DNA of 17,529 bases, taken from NCBI GenBank assembly GCA_022561895.1, contig JADFQH010000021.1, forward strand, positions 1-17,529. The letters are read 5' to 3'. Of this stretch, positions 6,975-13,051 are shown one piece after another. This DNA is from Methanobacteriota archaeon. Its GTDB lineage: Archaea > Halobacteriota > Halobacteria > Halobacteriales > Halalkalicoccaceae. Each line of letters begins with the position of its first letter. Position 1 is the stretch's first letter. Made by a program: the position numbers and the translations under genes. The notes below the pieces were generated by a model. That model made no database searches. It saw only the letters and a program-made list of their open reading frames with translations, and had not been told where the DNA came from.

Positions 6975-7412
6975 ATGAATCGTTTCCTGCGTGCGATCAC
7001 CGCGGGTGTCGCAGCGACGACGGTAATGTCGCTTATCTTTCTGTTCAGTCAGGTCCAGACGCGATCACAGCTCGGCGCACCGGAGGCCATCGCCCGATTC
7101 GTTGGTCTGCCCGACCAGCACGTCATTGGCTTCCTGATTTTCGCTGCCGCCGGCGTCTTCGTCTGGCCGGTCGTGTTCGTCCTCGCCAAAGGAGCGCTCG
7201 CAGCGCTTCCCGGTGGAAACGACGCAGCGATGCAGGGAATGCTCTTCGGCCTGCTCCTCTGGGTTGCCTTTCTCGTTCTCGGGACAGGGGAGCTGACGTG
7301 GCCGTTCGTCCTCCTCTATCTCTTTTTCACCCTCGTGGGCCATCTGGCCTATGGGTTCATACTGGGATTCGGCTACGAACGAATGGGGGCCTCTCGTACT
7401 GCGGTCGAATAA
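6975..7412 (+). CDS. Four-helix membrane protein, DUF6789-like
   Basis: This 145-aa integral membrane protein has helices at about residues 5-27, 50-72, 84-102 and 108-132. Family-like features are an N-terminal MNRFLRAITAGVAATTVMS, the polar segment ARFVGLPDQHVIGF before helix 2, and a C-terminal LVGHLAYGFILG followed by GYERMG. I associate this pattern with the haloarchaeal DUF6789 family from memory. No catalytic residues are obvious. The upstream CTTTGT is only a weak promoter match. It is convergent with the prenyltransferase gene (22-nt gap). Function is unknown. Confidence 0.8.
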   Translation: MNRFLRAITAGVAATTVMSLIFLFSQVQTRSQLGAPEAIARFVGLPDQHVIGFLIFAAAGVFVWPVVFVLAKGALAALPGGNDAAMQGMLFGLLLWVAFLVLGTGELTWPFVLLYLFFTLVGHLAYGFILGFGYERMGASRTAVE

Positions 7413-7434
7413 CACCTCTCCGTAAACGAGCGCT

Positions 7435-8280
7435 TTAGATCGGAACGATGACCGCGACCCGGCCGAGCACGAACGCACCGGCCGCGAGGAACATGCCGTA
7501 TTTCAGTCGTTGCTGGCCCGCTGTAGGATCGTGAAAGCTCGTGTACGCCGCCGCGAGCATCAGGGCGTTTGCCGGGAGGACGGCAAGAAGATAGACCACG
7601 CCGAGTGACCCGAACAGATACGGAAGCGGGCTCGCGAGCACGGCGACGAGAAGACAGCAAACGCCCGCCCGGAGTGCGGGTCGCTTGCCGATCGCGATCG
7701 GCAGGGTGTTCAACCCCTCTTCGCGATCGCCTTCGAGATCCTCGACATCCTTGATCACTTCCCGTGTGAACGTCGCGAGCGCCGCGAGCACGAACAGCAC
7801 GCCCGGTGTGGCGGCATCCCCGACCGCCGCCCCCCCGAACAGAAAGGTACTGCCGCCAAGCGCGGCGACGACGGCGTTTCCTACCCCCGGGAGTCCTTTG
7901 AACAGCTGTGTGTACGCAACGAGGAGGAGGAGATTGACGAGGGCGATGGCGATCGCAAGCGCTGGAAGAGTGAGTGCAAGGGCGACCGCACCCGCAAAAA
8001 GTGCGAGGCTGAAGACGAGCGTGCCCCTTGGAGAGACCGCGCCCCGTGGAATCGGTCGGTTTGGCTGGTTGATTCGGTCGATTTCGCGGTCGAAGTAGTC
8101 GTTGATGGCGTTTCCCGCGCCGGTTGCAAGCACCGTTGCCCCGGCAGCGGCCGCCGCCGGAACCGGCGAGTCGAACAGCCCGCCAGCAACGAAGGCCCCG
8201 ATGAGCGTCAACACGCCCGCGGCGACGGCGTTGACTGGTCGTGTGAGTTCGAACAGCCCCCGCACAGCCCCGACAGCCAT
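7435..8280 (-). CDS. Geranylgeranylglycerol-phosphate geranylgeranyltransferase (DGGGP synthase), UbiA family
   Basis: This membrane prenyltransferase transfers a second geranylgeranyl group to GGGP, the second ether-bond step of archaeal lipid synthesis. The protein has 281 aa and about eight to nine helices. Both Asp-rich Mg/diphosphate motifs of UbiA enzymes are intact: NDYFDREID (60-68) and DVEDLEGD (178-185). An RPNRPIPRG-like element (NQPNRPIPRG, 71-80) follows the first. The start MAVGAVRGLFELTRP is set by a TTTTATC box centred 27 nt upstream; the open frame extends 26 codons further but lacks hydrophobic or family sequence. Other UbiA members (for example menaquinone or heme-type) share these motifs, but the length and motifs fit DGGGP synthase best. 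Confidence 0.92.
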   Translation of the reverse strand: MAVGAVRGLFELTRPVNAVAAGVLTLIGAFVAGGLFDSPVPAAAAAGATVLATGAGNAINDYFDREIDRINQPNRPIPRGAVSPRGTLVFSLALFAGAVALALTLPALAIAIALVNLLLLVAYTQLFKGLPGVGNAVVAALGGSTFLFGGAAVGDAATPGVLFVLAALATFTREVIKDVEDLEGDREEGLNTLPIAIGKRPALRAGVCCLLVAVLASPLPYLFGSLGVVYLLAVLPANALMLAAAYTSFHDPTAGQQRLKYGMFLAAGAFVLGRVAVIVPI

Positions 8281-8303
8281 ACACGGGTTCGACGAGGAGG
8301 GGG

Positions 8304-8310
8304 GATAAAA
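8304..8310 (-). promoter_or_regulatory. TATA box of the prenyltransferase gene
   Basis: The minus-strand TTTTATC is centred 27 nt before the ATG at 8280. It lies about 10 nt downstream of the stop of the creatininase-family gene, so the two genes are probably transcribed separately. Confidence 0.65.
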
Positions 8311-8318
8311 CACCCGTC

Positions 8319-9095
8319 TCAGCGCTCGGGATCTTCGAGGGCGTCGACGAGCGAACACATCTTCGAGACGACTGTCTCAACCAGCTTCTCGCCCGTCTCG
8401 GCGGTTGCGGCGGTCGGATCACCGAGATTTCCCGTTGAAGTAAGCTCGGCCATCTCCTCGGCCGAGAGCGCCCAGCCCACTTGATTGTCCCCGAGCGCGT
8501 CGTAATCGGTCAGCGGGAGTGGCTCGTGGTCGATGGACGTGGCTTTCGCCCGATCCATGGAAACGAGGTCGGGAAACAGCGCGAGCATCATGCTCGTCTC
8601 GAACTCCGAGGCGTGAAAGGACAGCTCTGTCCGGCGGATCTCGCGGGCAACGTCCTCGAAGAGGGTTACCAGTGGGACATGGAAGGCTCGCATGTCGTGC
8701 TCAATTCGCAGGTCACGCACGACGATCTCGAGTTCGGGGTCCTGGACGAGGTAGTGGCCGTTTACGAGCAGGACGTTCTCGATCCCCCATTCGCCAGCTG
8801 AGCGACAGACGTCCCGGACGTACCGGCGAAACGTCTCGCTTTCGACGGTGACCGTTCCCGGCTTGAACGTGTGGTGCGGGCTGACGCCGTAGGGGATCGA
8901 TGGCGCGAGAAGACAGGAGCTTCGTTTCGCGACCCGTCGACAGATCGCTTCGGGCATGTAGGTGTCGACGCCCAACGGCAGGTGGTGGCCGTGCTGTTCG
9001 GTGCTGCCGATGGGAAGCAAGAGTGTGCTCGTCTCCTCGATTGCGGCGTCGAGTTCCTGCCACGTCAGCTCGGCGATCTCGTAGCTCTCGGGCAT
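8319..9095 (-). CDS. Creatininase-family amidohydrolase with one metal-site residue replaced
   Basis: This 258-aa protein belongs to PF02633, whose members (creatininase, FAPy deformylase, MftE) are di-metal amide hydrolases. The start MPESYEIAELTW (9095) is where the family domain begins. Metal ligands are visible as E33 and H35 (STEQHGHHLPLG) and D44 (VDTYMPEA), with H114 in VNGHYLVQ. A second block, FHASEFETSMMLALFPDLV (160-178), resembles the segment FETSLMLALYPDLV of Pseudomonas creatininase. That enzyme reads NGHYEN, with Glu122 as a ligand; here the equivalent position is Leu116. FAPy/MftE types usually read NGHGGN, so this is closer to true creatininase but altered. The substrate is uncertain. 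The promoter is weak (CTTACGTA, 9117-9124). Confidence 0.88.
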   Translation of the reverse strand: MPESYEIAELTWQELDAAIEETSTLLLPIGSTEQHGHHLPLGVDTYMPEAICRRVAKRSSCLLAPSIPYGVSPHHTFKPGTVTVESETFRRYVRDVCRSAGEWGIENVLLVNGHYLVQDPELEIVVRDLRIEHDMRAFHVPLVTLFEDVAREIRRTELSFHASEFETSMMLALFPDLVSMDRAKATSIDHEPLPLTDYDALGDNQVGWALSAEEMAELTSTGNLGDPTAATAETGEKLVETVVSKMCSLVDALEDPER

Positions 9096-9329
9096 ATCGG
9101 TGATTTTGCGGGTTTGTACGTAAGTGATCTCACTCGAATTCGGCGGCTCCTCCTCCAAGCCGATCTTCCTGATGAGCAATGCAGACCGATCGAGCAGTAA
9201 TGATCTGAGATATACGCATACTTTCCCGAGCCCCCACTCACCTGTTGTCGGTTCGTTTAGTCAACGATCGTGCCCCAAGGTAGAGAGCGGTGACAATCGC
9301 TTGAACGATAAATACCGCAAGAACACTTA
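9096..9329. other. Intergenic stretch upstream of the first repeat copy
   Basis: No convincing gene is present in the 329-nt gap 9096-9424. It holds the weak creatininase promoter (9117-9124) and the promoter and body of the candidate small RNA described next. From ~9130 to 9295 I see no recognisable structure. Confidence 0.5.
9307..9315 (+). promoter_or_regulatory. TATA-like box before small-RNA candidate A
   Basis: GATAAATAC sits at the same offset before the conserved TAGGGATTATCGT as TATACAAA does before copy B (12172-12179). It predicts a transcript start near 9335-9338. Confidence 0.55.
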
Positions 9330-9420
9330 GGGATTATCGTCGCCAACCGGATCGTTTCTGCCACTCGCGCGGTCTACGCCAGTCGGTTAGTAGACGGGAA
9401 CTCTATGACGCTCTACGATA
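9330..9420 (+). ncRNA. Candidate small RNA, copy A of a dispersed ~90-nt repeat
   Basis: This sequence is about 84% identical by eye (roughly 76 of 91) to 12194-12284, in the same orientation 2,864 bp away. A hairpin GTCTAC (9372-9377)/GTAGAC (9390-9395) exists here. In copy B it is GTCCAC/GTGGAC, so the T-A pair has become C-G with pairing kept. The ends can also pair: TATCGT (9335-9340) with ACGATA (9415-9420). The conserved GGGAACTCTA follows the hairpin. There is no open frame and both copies lie between genes. Together with the equally placed TATA-like boxes this looks like an RNA gene. The alternative is a short mobile palindromic element. Confidence 0.55.
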
Positions 9421-9424
9421 CTCC

Positions 9425-9589
9425 CTAACTGTTTACGACGAACAGGGCGGCAATGCTGAAGATAAATACCACACCAGCTACTAGCGCTGGTGAACGTCGA
9501 TTGTAGTTCTTCGATTCGCGGTAGACGAAAGCTGCGATAGAAGCTTGCACAATGACGTAGAGAGGGACACCGATTCCGATTGCAGCCAT
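9425..9589 (-). CDS. Small two-helix haloarchaeal membrane protein
   Basis: This is a 54-aa protein made of two hydrophobic helices (about 3-22 and 36-52) separated by YRESKNYNRRSPA. That gives a helix / polar-RR loop / helix layout common among haloarchaeal small membrane proteins that resemble phage-shock or cardiolipin-synthase N-terminal modules. The ATG at 9589 is preferred because a CATATATG box is centred 27 nt upstream (9614-9621); a GAGGGC also precedes it. The frame is open much further upstream, but that part is antisense to the sugar dehydrogenase gene and is not believed coding. Function is unknown. The gene is divergent from the dehydrogenase. Confidence 0.72.
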   Translation of the reverse strand: MAAIGIGVPLYVIVQASIAAFVYRESKNYNRRSPALVAGVVFIFSIAALFVVNS

Positions 9590-9613
9590 ATCGCCCTCAT
9601 TTATCGCATTTCG

Positions 9614-9621
9614 CATATATG
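9614..9621 (-). promoter_or_regulatory. Symmetric TATA box between divergent genes
   Basis: CATATATG is palindromic and lies 27 nt before the small membrane protein ATG (9589). It may also act toward the plus strand, where an ACTTTTG (9638-9644) is better placed for the gene at 9668. Confidence 0.5.
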
Positions 9622-9667
9622 TTCGGGCAGACCGCGAACTTTTGCCAGTCGTGTGCGTACTCCGGGT

Positions 9668-10792
9668 ATGTCCCCTACACGGCGGGCGATCCTCCTCGGG
9701 CTCGGTGGCACCACCGCGAGCCTCGCGGGCTGTCTCTCGGGCGACAGCGAAACCGAAGCCGATCCCACCAGTATCGAAGTCGAGGAACTGCTCACGAATC
9801 TCGACACGCCGTGGGGTATTGCCTTCGGCGAGGAGGGGATCTACCTCTCGGAGCGCCCCGGTCGAATCAGTCTGATTGTCGAGGGGGAGCGAGAAACGCT
9901 GTTCGAACCCGAGGTGACGGAGGACGGCAAGGGCGGCATGCTCGGGATCGCACTCGGTCCGAACGAAGAGTTTCTTTACGCGTACTACACACTGGACGGT
10001 GAAAATCGGGTCGTCCGGTACGACCTCAACTCCGGCGAGGACGAACCGATCATCGAGGGGATCCCGGCGGCAGGAATCCACAACGGCGGGCGAGTCGCCT
10101 TCGGGCCCAAAGGCGACCTCTGGGTGCTGACCGGCGACGCCGACGACGAGGATCTGGCACAGAACCCCGAATCGCTCGCCGGGGCAGTGTTGCGACTGAC
10201 GCCGGAAGGCGAGCCAGCAGGCGAGACCGATCTGCCCGATCCTCGCGTCTACACCTACGGCCATCGCAACCCACAGGGGATCGCGTGGCTCGAAGACGAA
10301 ACACCCGTCATCGCGGAACACGGCCCCAGCGCGCGCGACGAGGTGAGTCAGTTAGAGGCGGGGGAGAACTACGGTTGGCCCGAAGCGCGCGACGGTGAGG
10401 AGTATCCAGATACCGATTTTTTCCGGCCACTGGTCAACACCGGCCCGGACGTGACGTGGGCACCCGCAGGAATGGTTTACTACACCGGCGAAGAGATCCC
10501 CGACTGGCAGGGCCGACTACTGATCGGCGGACTTCGTTCCCAACAGCTCATCACGCTCTCGCTTACCGAACCCGACGAGGAGCCATCCGAGGGAACCGTC
10601 TACGACGCCGAATGGTTGGATGATGCCTACACCGCGACGACCACGGCCGCACTCGGTGGCGAGATCGGCCGGATCAGACAGATCGCACAGGGTCCCGATG
10701 GCTTGTATGCGATCACCTCGAACCGGGACGGCCGGGCACACGGCGAGTTCCCGCGCGATGAAGACGACGTACTCGTCCGGCTTTCGACTTAG
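9668..10792 (+). CDS. PQQ-type soluble sugar dehydrogenase, Tat lipoprotein
   Basis: This 374-aa exported oxidoreductase is related to soluble glucose/aldose-sugar dehydrogenases (GSDH, PF07995; six-bladed propeller). The start at 9668 gives a clear Tat lipoprotein signal: TRRAILL (4-10), a short hydrophobic stretch, and lipobox LAGC with Cys22. It is expected to be anchored outside the membrane. Family motifs include DTPWGIAF (46-53), GKGGMLGIAL, IHNGGRVAFGPKGDLW (137-152, with H138 as the probable catalytic base), YGHRNPQGIAW (197-207), EHGP (217-220) and GENYGWPEA (232-240). The substrate and the presence of PQQ in the organism are not shown. The stop overlaps that of the convergent small gene by 4 nt. 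Confidence 0.94.
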   Translation: MSPTRRAILLGLGGTTASLAGCLSGDSETEADPTSIEVEELLTNLDTPWGIAFGEEGIYLSERPGRISLIVEGERETLFEPEVTEDGKGGMLGIALGPNEEFLYAYYTLDGENRVVRYDLNSGEDEPIIEGIPAAGIHNGGRVAFGPKGDLWVLTGDADDEDLAQNPESLAGAVLRLTPEGEPAGETDLPDPRVYTYGHRNPQGIAWLEDETPVIAEHGPSARDEVSQLEAGENYGWPEARDGEEYPDTDFFRPLVNTGPDVTWAPAGMVYYTGEEIPDWQGRLLIGGLRSQQLITLSLTEPDEEPSEGTVYDAEWLDDAYTATTTAALGGEIGRIRQIAQGPDGLYAITSNRDGRAHGEFPRDEDDVLVRLST

Positions 10793-10932
10793 CGTTCGTC
10801 GCGTTTTTCGACCCGATAGGTGACGCCGACATCGCTCGTCGAGAGATCAGCGCGCCGCCGACTGGCTTCTCCGTGGGTTTCGAAGGGACCTTCGACCACC
10901 GTTTCACCCGTCATGATGTAGTACTCGCTCAT
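10789..10932 (-). CDS. Small haloarchaeal protein, 47 aa, unknown function
   Basis: This is a short soluble protein, MSEYYIMTGETVVEG followed by PFETHGEASRRRADL and a C-terminal VTYRVEKRDER. The layout (a strand, an aromatic G-PF-T turn, an Arg-rich helix, a strand) matches small haloarchaeal proteins that I recognise only as a type. The ATG at 10932 is supported by a GATATG box centred 27 nt upstream (10957-10962); the frame upstream of it looks non-coding. Its TAA overlaps the dehydrogenase stop on the opposite strand (10789-10792), so the 3' ends interlock. Function is unknown. Confidence 0.65.
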   Translation of the reverse strand: MSEYYIMTGETVVEGPFETHGEASRRRADLSTSDVGVTYRVEKRDER

Positions 10933-11028
10933 ATTCGTTCGTTTCACAAACACACACATATCGATTTCGTTAACCCACGAACTTGCAGGCAGATGCAAGC
11001 CAAATCGTTAGATGGGTCTATGGGTTGA

Positions 11029-11035
11029 TTTATAA
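11029..11035 (+). promoter_or_regulatory. Strong TATA box with structured leader
   Basis: TTTATAA is the closest match to the archaeal consensus in this gap and predicts a start near 11059. A CCGGG-TTG-CCCGG hairpin (11052-11064) and a GTGAAC (11072-11077)/GTTCAC (11107-11112) pair follow. It may drive the small gene at 11133 with a ~75-nt leader. Upstream, CTTGCA/TGCAAG (10982-10999) could be an operator. Confidence 0.4.
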
Positions 11036-11132
11036 CAGAGAGCCGAAGCGACCGGGTTGCCCGGCCGTTTCGTGAACAAGAGATAGCGGAACGTCGACCG
11101 TCAGCTGGTTCACTCGAAGTCAAGGTAGACAT

Positions 11133-11345
11133 ATGGGTCAATCACAACGATCATCCGAGTCAGAAGGGGAACTGCGTCCACAACTAACCGCGAGAACCGA
11201 TGTCCCGCCGACGAACGACGCCGGTGAGTACGTCTGCAGTCGGCGCTGTGCAAACGACACGAGATGTCTTATAACCGTCTCATTGCCGTTCATATCGTGC
11301 CATCAACACGATCAGTCGGAGCCTGTTATCGACGACTCGGCGTAG
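11133..11345 (+). CDS. Possible small Cys/His protein, 70 aa
   Basis: This frame opens with ATG and reads as plausible coding sequence. It has a polar acidic N-terminus (SSESEGELRP), then YVCSRRCANDTRC, a hydrophobic VSLPFISCHQHD and an acidic tail. C35, C39 and C45, with C55, H56 and H58, could form a small zinc site like those of short haloarchaeal zinc-finger proteins. No Shine-Dalgarno or box at -27 is seen, so if real it is probably expressed from the promoter at 11029 with a leader. Codon choice is mixed. It is between a divergent small gene and msrA. I do not recognise a family. Confidence 0.45.
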   Translation: MGQSQRSSESEGELRPQLTARTDVPPTNDAGEYVCSRRCANDTRCLITVSLPFISCHQHDQSEPVIDDSA

Positions 11346-11417
11346 CCGTCATCGAGGATCCTCCGTTGTTCGATCGTCTCTACTATTACAGGCGCTCGAA
11401 CAACGGTTCCACACGCC

Positions 11418-11426
11418 ATATACATA
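11418..11426 (+). promoter_or_regulatory. TATA box of msrA
   Basis: ATATACATA lies 25-33 nt before the ATG at 11451, as expected for a leaderless transcript. Confidence 0.65.
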
Positions 11427-11450
11427 CGTGTTGGGCCCTTACTCGAACCT

Positions 11451-11984
11451 ATGGGGACGGAGACCGCGACGTTCGGCGGCGGCTGTTTCTGGTGTACCGA
11501 GGCCGCGATGAAAGAACTCGACGGGATCACGTCCGTCATCTCGGGCTATGCGGGCGGATCCACCGAGAACCCGACCTACGAGGCGGTCTGCTCGGGAACT
11601 ACGGGCCACGCAGAGGTCGTACAAGTCGAGTACGATCCCGACGAGATCTCGTACGACGAGCTACTGGAGGTGTTTTTTGCAACCCACGATCCGACACAGC
11701 TCAACAGACAGGGACCGGACGTGGGAACGCAGTATCGCTCGATCGTTCTGTATCACGACGAGAAACAGCGCGAGCGAGCCGCGGCGTATATCGAAGCGCT
11801 CGACGAGGAGTATGCCGACGATGTTGTGACCGAACTCGACCCGTTAGAGCGGTTCTGGAGGGCAGAATCGCACCATCAGGACTACTTCGAGAAGAACCCG
11901 AACGACGCCTACTGTCGAATGCACGCCCAGCCGAAGGTCGAGAAAGTGCGCGAGCGATTTCAGAGCAAGTTACAGCAGGTCTGA
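11451..11984 (+). CDS. msrA: Peptide-methionine (S)-S-oxide reductase
   Basis: This enzyme reduces methionine-S-sulfoxide in proteins and free methionine, repairing oxidative damage in the cytoplasm with thioredoxin as reductant. The 177 aa are a full-length MsrA domain. The signature GGGCFWCTEAA is at 9-19, with catalytic Cys12. Other family motifs are VISGYAGG (29-36), GHAEVVQVEYDP, THDPTQLNRQGPDVGTQYRS and SHHQDYFEKNP. Cys15 and the C-terminal Cys (DAYCRMH) could resolve the disulfide. The start is supported by the TATA box. It is monocistronic; no msrB is visible nearby. Confidence 0.97.
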   Translation: MGTETATFGGGCFWCTEAAMKELDGITSVISGYAGGSTENPTYEAVCSGTTGHAEVVQVEYDPDEISYDELLEVFFATHDPTQLNRQGPDVGTQYRSIVLYHDEKQRERAAAYIEALDEEYADDVVTELDPLERFWRAESHHQDYFEKNPNDAYCRMHAQPKVEKVRERFQSKLQQV

Positions 11985-12013
11985 GGCGGTAGTGGAAAAC
12001 CACCGGAAAACGA

Positions 12014-12126
12014 ATGGGCGCTGCAGGCTCCAGTTCGACTGTCGAACGGATTGACCTTCCAGGCGTGAGGCGGCCGAAATCGGATATCTCAGAACGGGTG
12101 TCCTAAGGGGGTTCGCTTGAGAATGA
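12014..12126. repeat. Diverged repeat R1 (partner at 12921-13043) with a central palindrome
   Basis: The 15-bp ATGGGCGCTGCAGGC (12014-12028) recurs at 12921-12935. Both are followed by a short palindrome (here GTTCGAC-T-GTCGAAC, 12033-12047), then CCTTCC (12055-12060), then TTCGCTTGA (12112-12120) and TCGAAGA after a small gap. The order and near-equal spacing suggest an old duplicated element of ~110-125 bp. It sits in the 376-nt gap after msrA. Confidence 0.5.
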
Positions 12127-12170
12127 TCGAAGAGACTGGAGCCCATCAACTGGAGACTGGTCAGTATATA

Positions 12171-12179
12171 GTATACAAA
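12171..12179 (+). promoter_or_regulatory. TATA-like box before small-RNA candidate B
   Basis: The AT-rich run TATATAGTATACAAA (12165-12179) has its 3' part at exactly the offset of the box before copy A. It predicts a start near 12200. Confidence 0.55.
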
Positions 12180-12193
12180 CAGCGTCAGCTATA

Positions 12194-12284
12194 GGGATTA
12201 TCGTAACCAGCCGGATCGTTTCTTGCACTCGCACGGTCCACGTCGGTTGGTTAGTGGACGGGAACTCTAGGAGTCTTTACGAGT
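12194..12284 (+). ncRNA. Candidate small RNA, copy B of the dispersed ~90-nt repeat
   Basis: This is the second copy of the sequence at 9330-9420. Its hairpin is GTCCAC (12236-12241)/GTGGAC (12254-12259), with the pair 12239-12256 changed from T-A to C-G relative to copy A. The closing stem is shorter here (TCGT with ACGA). Conserved blocks are the 5' GGGATTATCGT, CCGGATCGTTTCT and GGACGGGAACTCTA. The following DNA contains no obvious T-run until ~12310. It is non-coding, between msrA and the cold-shock gene. Confidence 0.55.
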
Positions 12285-12360
12285 ATCTCTATAGAACGTG
12301 TAGCCGTCTGAAAAATCAAGGTCGTTGGTCGTCGCTGTGAACGACGAGTATGTCTCAGAA

Positions 12361-12567
12361 TTACTGACGGACGACGTTCGCCGCGCGAGGCCCCTTCGGT
12401 GAGGACTCTATATCGAACTCAACCTCAGTACCTTCCGTCAGGTCCTCACCGCCGACATCCTCCATGTGGAAGAAGACGTCTTCGTCGTCGTCGAGGTCGC
12501 CATCGTCAGTCGAAATGAAACCGTAGCCGCCTGTGTCGTTGAAGAAATCAACATTACCGTTTGCCAT
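12361..12567 (-). CDS. Cold-shock domain protein
   Basis: This 68-aa single-stranded nucleic-acid binding protein has one CSD (OB fold). RNP1 is seen as GGYGFIS (14-20) and RNP2 as DVFFHM (30-35), with the C-terminal KGPRAANV typical of CspA-type proteins. An acidic insert (DDGDLDDDED) between strands is characteristic of haloarchaeal members. The ATG at 12567 is supported by a TATA box at 12594-12599. It likely acts as an RNA chaperone in the cytoplasm and is often strongly expressed. The standard symbol varies (cspA/cspD), so none is assigned. Confidence 0.96.
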   Translation of the reverse strand: MANGNVDFFNDTGGYGFISTDDGDLDDDEDVFFHMEDVGGEDLTEGTEVEFDIESSPKGPRAANVVRQ

Positions 12568-12593
12568 TACAAACAAATGTAGGGCCGAGTGCG

Positions 12594-12599
12594 GTATAA
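12594..12599 (-). promoter_or_regulatory. TATA box of the cold-shock gene
   Basis: The minus-strand TTATAC is centred ~30 nt before the ATG at 12567, implying a leader of only a few nucleotides. Confidence 0.65.
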
Positions 12600-12920
12600 C
12601 CCTTCCGAGGGTCAAGTTACCACAACCCTTCACGATACGTTCGCACGCTCATCCAATAGTTGATTCTAAAATCGGTCTGAATAAAACGGGCCATTCGGAC
12701 TGACCTTATACGCTATCCTCAAGACAGCGTTTTGGCAGAATCTGTGTCATTCGGACGTGCGATCCTCATCCACCGCAGAAAATGGCGATCATCCCATCGG
12801 CGATTGGTTTTCTCGAACGCGATCAGTTTGGTTGTACGCGAATCCCGATGACAACCACTCTCTGATTCAAATCCTTTGTGATCCAGTTTCACCACTCGCC
12901 GTTCGGCTCGTGGCAGAAAC
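12600..12920. other. Gene-free stretch at the island edge
   Basis: No credible gene is found between the cold-shock promoter and the recombinase (12600-13051). It holds a wobble-containing hairpin (CGGTCTGAAT 12673-12682 with ATTCGGACTG 12693-12702), a repeated CATTCGGAC (12692 and 12748) and a TTATAC box (12705-12710). The repeat R2 listed next follows. Open frames here have unlikely composition. Confidence 0.45.
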
Positions 12921-13043
12921 ATGGGCGCTGCAGGCCTTGGGCACGCGGCGTGACAGGCCTTCCTTTTGGCTATTTCGGGCGTTGTAGCCGTTGGTTCGGA
13001 GTGGGCAGTACCCGGGATTCATGGGATTCGCTTGATCGAAGAC
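12921..13043. repeat. Diverged repeat R2, directly upstream of the recombinase
   Basis: This is the partner of R1: ATGGGCGCTGCAGGC (12921-12935), palindrome CACGC-G-GCGTG (12942-12952), CCTTCC (12957-12962), TTCGCTTGA (13027-13035) and TCGAAGA. It ends 9 nt before the recombinase ATG, so it may contain that gene's promoter or a recombinase-related site. Confidence 0.5.
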
Positions 13044-13051
13044 AACAAACC

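Noticed and set aside
7373..8422. Long minus-strand frame over the prenyltransferase
   Set aside because: Extremely Arg-rich, out of phase with the intact UbiA motifs.
9590..10321. N-terminal extension of the small two-helix protein
   Set aside because: This part is antisense to the sugar dehydrogenase; a TATA box at 9614-9621 sets the short start.
11264..11992. Plus-strand frame overlapping msrA in another phase
   Set aside because: Arg-rich shadow; the msrA phase carries the GCFWC signature and a promoter.
9330..12284. CRISPR array or IS ends from the repeated 90-nt sequence
   Set aside because: Only two copies 2.9 kb apart, no spacers, no transposase between them. A TnpB/IS605-type right end was considered because of the hairpin, but no tnpA/tnpB remnant is visible.
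12757..12987. Possible 76-aa protein before the integrase
   Set aside because: GTG start without signals, composition unlike neighbours, and it runs through the R2 repeat.
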